Shown here piece after piece: positions 59,063-64,000 of a stretch of DNA of 64,000 nt. Under the pieces are notes generated by a model. It was given only the letters and a program-made list of their open reading frames with translations, did no database searches and had not been told where the DNA came from. Each line of letters opens with the position of its first letter. The first letter of the stretch is position 1. Location: the NCBI GenBank assembly GCA_044220635.1, contig JBGAQP010000006.1:1-64000 (forward strand), in the 5' to 3' direction. The position numbers and the translations under genes were made by a program. This DNA is from JBGAQP01 sp044220635 (lineage in GTDB: Bacteria; Pseudomonadota; Gammaproteobacteria; Burkholderiales; Usitatibacteraceae).

Positions 59063-60319
59063 CTAGGCGAGGCTCGCGACCTTCTTGCGCGCGTGCTGCG
59101 CGTCCGCGGCGTGCAGCGTCGCGTAGGCCTGGTGGGCCGCCGCCTCCGCCTCGCCGACCTTGATCGGCAACCCCATGTCCATCAGGACCGACCCGAGCGC
59201 CGAGAGGCACAGCATCACGTTGTCCGGCCGGCAGGAGTAGCCCATCAGGCCGAAGCGCCAGATCCGGCCCTTGAGGGGCCCGAGGCCCGCGCCGATCTCG
59301 ATCGAGAACTCCGAGAGCAGCGTCTTCCTCACCGCTTCCTCGTCCACGCCCGCCGGGCACAGGACGGCGTTCATCTGCGGCAGCTGGTACTTCTCCTCCA
59401 CGAAGAAGCGCAGCCCCATCGCCTCGAGCCCCGCCTTCAGCGCGAGGTGGTGGCGCTGGTGGCGCGCCCAGCAGTTCTCGAGGCCTTCCTCCTTGATGAG
59501 GAGCAGCGCCTCGTGCAGCGCGAAAAGCGAGTTCGTGGGCGCCGTGTGGTGGTAGGTGCGGGTGGTCGCGCCCCAGTAGCCGAGCAGCAGGTTCATGTCC
59601 ATGAACCAGCTGTGGATCTTGTCCTTGCGCCCCTTCACGAATTCGACGACGCGCTCGGAGAAGGACACCGGGGAGAGCCCCGGCGTGCACGACAGGCATT
59701 TCTGGCTCGCCGAGTAGATCGCGTCGACCTTCCAGTCGTCGACGCGCACGGGCGTGCCCGCGAGCGAGGTCACCGCGTCGACGATCACGAAGGCGTCGTG
59801 GCGATGGGCGATCTGGGTGAGGGTCTTCGCGTCCGACTGGGCCCCCGTGGAGGTCTCCGCGTGGACGAAGGCGAGCACCCTCGCGTCGGGGTGCGCGCGG
59901 AAGGCGTCCTCGACCTTCTGCGGATCCACGGGCCGGCCCCACTCGTCGTCGACGACCACCGCCGTGCCCCCGCAGCGCTCGACGTTCTCGAGCATGCGCC
60001 CGCCGAAGACCCCGTTGCGGCACACGATCACCTTCGTGCCCGGGGCCACCAGGTTCACGAAGCAGTACTCCATGCCCACGGAGCCCGGCCCCGACACCGG
60101 GAAGGTGAGCGGGTTGTCCGTCTGGTAGACGTAGCGCAGGAGGGACTTCAGCTCCTCCATCATCTCCACGAACACCGGGTCGAGGTAGCCGATCGCCGGC
60201 TGGCTCATGGTCGTGAGCACGCGCGGGTGGATCTCGGTGGGCCCGGGGCCCATGAGCGTGCGTTGCGGCGGGTGGAAGGAGCTGATCTTCTTGGTCGGGG
60301 CGAGGTGCTTGAGGGTCAT
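59063..60319 (-). CDS. Alanine/serine-glyoxylate aminotransferase, class V
   Basis: A 418-residue PLP enzyme. The catalytic lysine is in SASQKCLSCTPGLSPV; other landmarks are LMGPGPTEIHPRVL at the N-terminus, HAETSTGAQSDA, IVDAVTSLAGTPVRVDDW and the C-terminal PLKGRIWRFGLMGYSCRPDN. The family contains alanine-glyoxylate and serine-glyoxylate transaminases, part of glyoxylate/serine metabolism. With the glycerate kinase at 16377 it could feed glycerate to glycolysis via hydroxypyruvate, but no hydroxypyruvate reductase is seen here. A 20-bp palindrome lies about 72 bases upstream of the ATG. Confidence 0.9.
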   Translation of the reverse strand: MTLKHLAPTKKISSFHPPQRTLMGPGPTEIHPRVLTTMSQPAIGYLDPVFVEMMEELKSLLRYVYQTDNPLTFPVSGPGSVGMEYCFVNLVAPGTKVIVCRNGVFGGRMLENVERCGGTAVVVDDEWGRPVDPQKVEDAFRAHPDARVLAFVHAETSTGAQSDAKTLTQIAHRHDAFVIVDAVTSLAGTPVRVDDWKVDAIYSASQKCLSCTPGLSPVSFSERVVEFVKGRKDKIHSWFMDMNLLLGYWGATTRTYHHTAPTNSLFALHEALLLIKEEGLENCWARHQRHHLALKAGLEAMGLRFFVEEKYQLPQMNAVLCPAGVDEEAVRKTLLSEFSIEIGAGLGPLKGRIWRFGLMGYSCRPDNVMLCLSALGSVLMDMGLPIKVGEAEAAAHQAYATLHAADAQHARKKVASLA

Positions 60320-60390
60320 TGCGGTTTCCTTCGGGGTCCCCGGCGCTCGCGGCCGGGATGGAAAATCGTAGCAGGCAGGCGGCCGGCGGC

Positions 60391-60410
60391 CGGTTGACGG
60401 CCGTCAACCG
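60391..60410. repeat. 20-bp perfect palindrome at the ttcA stop
   Basis: CGGTTGACGG is directly followed by its reverse complement CCGTCAACCG. It spans the ttcA stop codon (60404-60406) and lies 72-91 bases upstream of the aminotransferase ATG. Without T-run, and with TTGAC half-sites on both strands, it resembles an operator more than a terminator. Confidence 0.7.
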
Positions 60411-61315
60411 CCGCGCGGGGCGAGGCGCGCGAGGAGCCGCGAGGCCTCGGCGGCCGGCGGGTCGAAGGCGGTGTCGCCTTCGGCCGGGGCCTGCCCGGTG
60501 GCCGCGAGCCCGGCGAAGTCGAAGAGCGCGCGATCCATGAGGTGCGAAGGCGCCACGCGGGAGAGCGCGTTGAAGATCGTGTCCACGCGGCCGGGGTGCC
60601 TGCGCTCCCACTCGCGCAGCATCGCCTTCACCTGCTTCCTCTGCAGGTGCTCCTGGGACCCGCACAGGTCGCAGGGGATGATCGGGAAACGGCGTTGCTC
60701 GGCGTAGGCCGCGAGGTCGCGCTCCTCGGCATAGGCGAGCGGCCGGATGACCACGTGCCGGCCGTCGTCGGAGACGAGCTTCGCCGGCATCGCCTTGAGC
60801 TTGCCGCCGTGGAAGAGGTTGAGGAAGAAGGTCTCGAGGATGTCGTCGCGGTGGTGGCCGAGGGCGATCTTCGTGGCGCCCAGCTCGGAGGCGACGCGGT
60901 AGAGGACCCCGCGGCGCAGCCGCGAGCACAGGCCGCACATGGTCGCCCCTTCCGGGATCACCCGCTTGACCACCGAGTGCGTGTCCTGCACCTCGATGCG
61001 GAAGGGCACCCCGCGCGAGGCGAGGTACTCCGGCAGCACCTCGGCGGGAAAGCCGGGATGGCGCTGGTCGAGGTTCACGGCCACGAGCTCGAAGGGCACC
61101 GGGGACTTCTCCCGGAGCGCGAGCAGGATGTCGAGCAGCGCGTGGCTGTCCTTGCCGCCCGAAAGGCACACCATCACCCGGTCGCCCGCCTCGATCATGG
61201 CGAAGTCGGCGATCGCCTGGCCCACGAGCCGGCGCAACCGCTTGGCGAGCTTCGCGGCCTCGAAATCGGCCTTGCGCGGGTCGCGGGCGGCAACGGCGGG
61301 TGTCGCGGGGTTCAC
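60404..61315 (-). CDS. ttcA: tRNA 2-thiocytidine synthetase TtcA
   Basis: A 303-residue tRNA-thiolating protein for C32 of some tRNAs. The PP-loop SGGKDSHALLDIL is at about residues 54-66; the 4Fe-4S ligands are in MCGLCSRLRRG (CxxC) and the later IPCDLCGSQEH; the terminal block MLREWERRHPGRVDTIFNAL with RVAPSHLMD is typical. It starts seven bases downstream of the pteridine reductase gene, and both are probably one operon. The ATG reads MNPATPAVAARDPRKADFEA. Confidence 0.96.
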   Translation of the reverse strand: MNPATPAVAARDPRKADFEAAKLAKRLRRLVGQAIADFAMIEAGDRVMVCLSGGKDSHALLDILLALREKSPVPFELVAVNLDQRHPGFPAEVLPEYLASRGVPFRIEVQDTHSVVKRVIPEGATMCGLCSRLRRGVLYRVASELGATKIALGHHRDDILETFFLNLFHGGKLKAMPAKLVSDDGRHVVIRPLAYAEERDLAAYAEQRRFPIIPCDLCGSQEHLQRKQVKAMLREWERRHPGRVDTIFNALSRVAPSHLMDRALFDFAGLAATGQAPAEGDTAFDPPAAEASRLLARLAPRGG

Positions 61316-61322
61316 GGGTTTC

Positions 61323-62063
61323 CTAGAGTCGGATGCTGCGCCCGCCGTCGACCGCGAGGATCTGGCCGGTGACGAAGGGCGCGTCGAAGAGCAGGTATTT
61401 TACCGCGCCGGCCACGTCCTCCGGTGTCCCGGTGCGCGCGAGCGGGGTGTGGGCGACGATGCGGCCCTGCTCCGCGGCGGAAAAATGCTCCCCCTCCTCG
61501 GGCCAGAGGATCGCGCCCGGGGAGACGCCGTTCACGCGCACCTCGGGGGCGAGCTCGACGGCGAGCGCGCGCGTGAGGCCCGCGAGGCCGGCCTTGGCCA
61601 CGCTGTAGACGACGAAGCCGCCCAGCGGGCGCTCGGCGTGGATGTCGACGATGTTCACGATCGCCCCGCGCGCGGCGCGCAGCCGGGGGGCGGCGGCCTT
61701 CGCGAGGAAGAGCGGCGCGCGCAGGTTCGTGCCGACGAGGTCCTCCCAGTCGTCCCCGGAAAGCTCCTCGAGCGGGGTCGGATGGAACGACGAGGCATTG
61801 TTCACGAGCGCGTCGAGTCGCCCGAAGGCGCCGGCGGCGGCCTCCACGAGCCCGGCGAGCGCTTGCGCGTCGAGGAGGTTTGCCGCGACCACGGCGGCCG
61901 AAGCCGGGCGCGCCGCGTTCAGCTCCGCGGCGAGCGCCTCGGCCTCGCGGCGCGAACGGTGGCAATGGAGCACGACGCGGCCGCCCGCGGCGTGAAGCAC
62001 CCGCGCGATGGTCGCGCCGATGCGCCGGCCCGCGCCGGTGACGAGGATGGCTCCTTCTCGCAT
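61323..62063 (-). CDS. Pteridine reductase (FolM/PTR1-type SDR)
   Basis: A 246-residue short-chain reductase starting MREGAILVTGAGRRIGATIA. The dinucleotide motif TGAGRRIG fits TGX3RXG, the mark of pteridine reductases rather than ordinary SDRs (TGX3GXG). NNAS, then YSVAKAGL with the catalytic Tyr and Lys, and SPGAILWPEEGEHFS follow. It likely reduces dihydrobiopterin or dihydrofolate with NADPH. I choose the ATG at 62063; the open frame upstream lacks a better start. Its start codon overlaps a plus-strand promoter for the methyltransferase gene. Confidence 0.9.
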   Translation of the reverse strand: MREGAILVTGAGRRIGATIARVLHAAGGRVVLHCHRSRREAEALAAELNAARPASAAVVAANLLDAQALAGLVEAAAGAFGRLDALVNNASSFHPTPLEELSGDDWEDLVGTNLRAPLFLAKAAAPRLRAARGAIVNIVDIHAERPLGGFVVYSVAKAGLAGLTRALAVELAPEVRVNGVSPGAILWPEEGEHFSAAEQGRIVAHTPLARTGTPEDVAGAVKYLLFDAPFVTGQILAVDGGRSIRL

Positions 62064-62071
62064 GCTATAGT
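62063..62071 (+). promoter_or_regulatory. Extended -10 promoter element of the MidA-like gene
   Basis: TGC-TATAGT (62063-62071) lies 71 bases before the methyltransferase ATG and overlaps the start codon of the divergent pteridine reductase gene. If used, RNA polymerase binding here would compete with transcription of the divergent gene. No -35 element was identified. Confidence 0.5.
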
Positions 62072-62142
62072 CCGCCGAAAATCCGCCGCGGCGCGCGCCC
62101 TTCGCGCGCCCCAGAGGCGAAGTGTAGCCGAACCCCCCCGCG

Positions 62143-63312
62143 ATGCCGCTCTCCTTCGATCCCATCCTGCCCCCGCCGGCGCCCGAGGCCGCCGCCCATT
62201 CGCAGCAGCTCGCCGAGCACATCGCCTCGGTGATCGCCGCCGAGGGCGACTGGATCCCGTTCCCGCGCTTCATGGAGCTCGCGCTCTACGCGCCGGGGAT
62301 GGGCTACTACGCCGCGGGCTCGCGCAAGATCGGCTCGCAGGGCGATTTCGTCACCGCCCCCGAGATCTCGCCGATGTTCGCGCGCTGCCTCGCGATGCAG
62401 GCGCGCCAGGTGCTCGAGCAGACCGGCGGCGACATCCTCGAGCTCGGGCCCGGCTCGGGCGTGCTCGCCGCCGACCTCTACGCGGAGCTGAAGTCGCAGG
62501 GCGCCGCACCCGCGCGCTACCTGCTGCTCGAGGTGAGCCCCGAGCTGCGCGAGCGCCAGCGCTCCCTCCTCGCCGAGCGCCTTCCCGGCGATCTCGGCCG
62601 CTTCGAGTGGATCGAGCGCATGCCCGAGACGATCCGCGGCTTCGTGGTCGCCAACGAGGTGCTCGACGTCGTCCCCTTCGCCCTCGTGCGCCGCGCGGGC
62701 GGGGAGTTCCTCGAGCGGGGCGTGGGCCTCACGGAGGCGGGCTTCGCCTGGGACGACCAGCCCATGCCCGACGGCGAGCTCGTCCGGCGCGCGCGCGCGA
62801 TCTTCCCGCCGGGCGACTACGAGTATCTCTCCGAGGTGGGGCTCGCCGCCGAGGCGCTCGTGCGCACCGTGGCCGCCTCGCTCGAGGCGGGCCTCGCGCT
62901 CTTCATCGACTACGGATTCCCCGAGCGCGAGTTCTACCATCCGCAGCGGTCGATGGGGACGCTTCGCTGCCACTACCGGCACCGTTTCCACGGCGACCCC
63001 TTCTTCCTGCCGGGCCTGCAGGACATCACGGCCCACGTCGATTTCAGCGCGATGGGGCGGGCGGCGGAGCAGGGCGGCGCCGAGGTCCTGGGCTACACGA
63101 CCCAGGCCTACTTCCTCATCTCCTGCGGGCTCGCCGTGCTGGTCTCGGGCGGCGACCCGGAGATGACGCTCTCGCGCCTCAAGGCGACGAGCGCCGTGCA
63201 CCGGCTCATCAGCCCCTCCGAGATGGGCGAGCTCTTCAAGGTCCTCGGCGTGGGCCGCGGCCTGGACGGTCCCCTCGTCGGGTTCCAGTCCGCCCGGCCG
63301 ATGGCGCTGTAG
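62143..63312 (+). CDS. SAM-dependent methyltransferase, MidA/NDUFAF7-like (DUF185)
   Basis: A 389-residue protein starting MPLSFDPILPPPAPEAAAHS. The Rossmann SAM motif is ILELGPGSGVLAADLYAELK (about 108-127). The family blocks FMELALYAPGMGYYA (about 44-58), GSQGDFVTAPEISPMFARCL, VVANEVLDVVPFALV and FIDYGFPEREFYHPQR are present. MidA homologues in mitochondria (NDUFAF7) methylate Arg in complex I subunits; the bacterial target is not known. Its stop TAG directly abuts the pntB stop on the other strand. Confidence 0.93.
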   Translation: MPLSFDPILPPPAPEAAAHSQQLAEHIASVIAAEGDWIPFPRFMELALYAPGMGYYAAGSRKIGSQGDFVTAPEISPMFARCLAMQARQVLEQTGGDILELGPGSGVLAADLYAELKSQGAAPARYLLLEVSPELRERQRSLLAERLPGDLGRFEWIERMPETIRGFVVANEVLDVVPFALVRRAGGEFLERGVGLTEAGFAWDDQPMPDGELVRRARAIFPPGDYEYLSEVGLAAEALVRTVAASLEAGLALFIDYGFPEREFYHPQRSMGTLRCHYRHRFHGDPFFLPGLQDITAHVDFSAMGRAAEQGGAEVLGYTTQAYFLISCGLAVLVSGGDPEMTLSRLKATSAVHRLISPSEMGELFKVLGVGRGLDGPLVGFQSARPMAL

Positions 63313-64000
63313 CTACCCCTTCAGGGCCCCCAGCACCTCGTCGAGCATCTTCTTCGCATCGCCGAAGAGCATGCGGTTGTTGTCCTTGTAGAAGAGCGGG
63401 TTGTCCACGCCCGCGTAGCCCGAGGCCATGCTGCGCTTCATCACGATCGAGGTGCGGGCCTTCCACACCTCGAGCACCGGCATTCCCGCGATGGGGCTCG
63501 AGGGATCGTCCTGGGCGCTCGGGTTCACGATGTCGTTCGCGCCGATGACCATGGAGACGTCGGTGTCCGGGAAATCGGCGTTGATCTCGTCCATCTCGAG
63601 CACGATGTCGTAAGGCACCTTGGCCTCGGCGAGGAGCACGTTCATGTGGCCCGGCATGCGCCCGGCGACCGGGTGGATGCCGAAGCGCACCGTCTTGCCC
63701 AGCTCGCGCAGCTGCTTCGTGATCTCGTAGACCGTGTGCTGCGCCTGGGCGACCGCCATGCCGTAGCCCGGCACGATGACCACGCTCTTCGCTTCCCTGA
63801 GGAGGTCCGCGGCTTCCTGCGCGGTGACCGGCACGACCTCGCCGGCGGGCTGGGCCGCGCCGCCCGCCGCGGGGGCGGCGGACTCGCCCCCGAAACCGCC
63901 CGCGATGACGCTGATGAAGTTGCGGTTCATCGCGCGGCACATGATGTAGGACAGGATCGCGCCGGAGGAGCCCACGAGCGCGCCGGTGACGATCAGCAGG
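63313..64000 (-). CDS. pntB: NAD(P) transhydrogenase subunit beta, C-terminal part (partial)
   Basis: The gene enters at the window end and stops at 63313; about 228 residues of the C-terminus are visible. The start is not in the window; ATGs inside (63975, 63939) are internal. Visible: the last membrane segment (IVTGALVGSSGAILSYIMCR and NRNFISVIAGGFG) and the NADP-binding domain III: KSVVIVPGYGMAVAQAQHTV, FGIHPVAGRMPGHMNVLLAE, DVSMVIGANDIVNPSAQDDP and VDNPLFYKDNNRMLFGDAKK. PntAB uses the proton gradient to reduce NADP with NADH. Confidence 0.96.
   Translation of the reverse strand, partial: LLIVTGALVGSSGAILSYIMCRAMNRNFISVIAGGFGGESAAPAAGGAAQPAGEVVPVTAQEAADLLREAKSVVIVPGYGMAVAQAQHTVYEITKQLRELGKTVRFGIHPVAGRMPGHMNVLLAEAKVPYDIVLEMDEINADFPDTDVSMVIGANDIVNPSAQDDPSSPIAGMPVLEVWKARTSIVMKRSMASGYAGVDNPLFYKDNNRMLFGDAKKMLDEVLGALKG

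Overview
The window is a 64 kb piece of a very GC-rich chromosome, almost certainly from a betaproteobacterium. I base that on gene order rather than on any database search: the S10, spc and alpha ribosomal operons run on directly from tuf, with infA between secY and rpmJ; uvrA, an MFS gene and ssb stand together; an FmdB-type gene, a DUF502 gene, aspS, nudB, an EEP-family gene and a cardiolipin-synthase-like gene follow one another; two LpxL-type genes, dapF, a DUF484 gene and xerC precede hslVU; and an S-adenosylhomocysteine riboswitch precedes ahcY. I cannot name the genus. No prophage, insertion sequence, CRISPR array, tRNA or rRNA is visible, and no stretch longer than about 270 bases lacks a gene.

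Layout. 1-14630 (+): end of tuf, then 31 genes for ribosomal proteins, SecY, IF-1 and RNA polymerase alpha, with an internal promoter before rplN and a strong terminator after rplQ. 14648-20506 (-): uvrA, an MOFRL-type glycerate kinase and a bacterial GT41-type (O-GlcNAc-transferase-like) glycosyltransferase, probably one operon. 20635-29621 (+): MFS transporter, ssb, htpX, zinc-ribbon protein, DUF502 protein, aspS, isoaspartyl peptidase, nudB, EEP-family protein and phospholipase-D-type synthase. 29623-31089 (-): argB and a small heat-shock gene. 31271-34813 (+): an ECF sigma factor, a short zinc-binding anti-sigma factor, a DUF2282 precursor peptide, DUF692 and DUF2063 maturation proteins (a bufferin-type RiPP metallophore locus) and a translationally coupled, probably exported PilJ-domain protein. 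34819-47958 (-): a lipoprotein, hslUV, a STAS protein, a zinc-homeostasis block (DUF3299 protein, ABC permease and ATPase, two COG0523 GTPases, Zur-like regulator), xerC, DUF484, dapF and two LpxL-type acyltransferases. 48027-63312 (mixed): the SAM cycle genes metK, ahcY (behind the riboswitch) and metF, with a cytochrome c'-like gene, a molybdate/sulfate permease, an unknown secreted protein, a GST, mgtE, an SH3 protein, an M48 protease, an aminotransferase, ttcA, a pteridine reductase and a MidA-like methyltransferase. 63313-64000 (-): the C-terminal part of pntB.

How the parts connect. Most of the window is core metabolism and translation. Two blocks deal with metals: the bufferin-type locus, probably a copper or iron response switched on by its own sigma/anti-sigma pair, and the Zur/COG0523/ABC block, a zinc-limitation response that seems to be inserted between xerC and hslVU. 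The most novel element I can point to is the PilJ-domain protein with a twin-arginine-like leader, whose GTG start overlaps the stop of the DUF2063 gene. The bufferin family itself is already known. Recurrent features are GTG starts inside a GTGA overlap with the upstream stop (six cases) and promoters of the extended -10 form TGC-TAnnnT.
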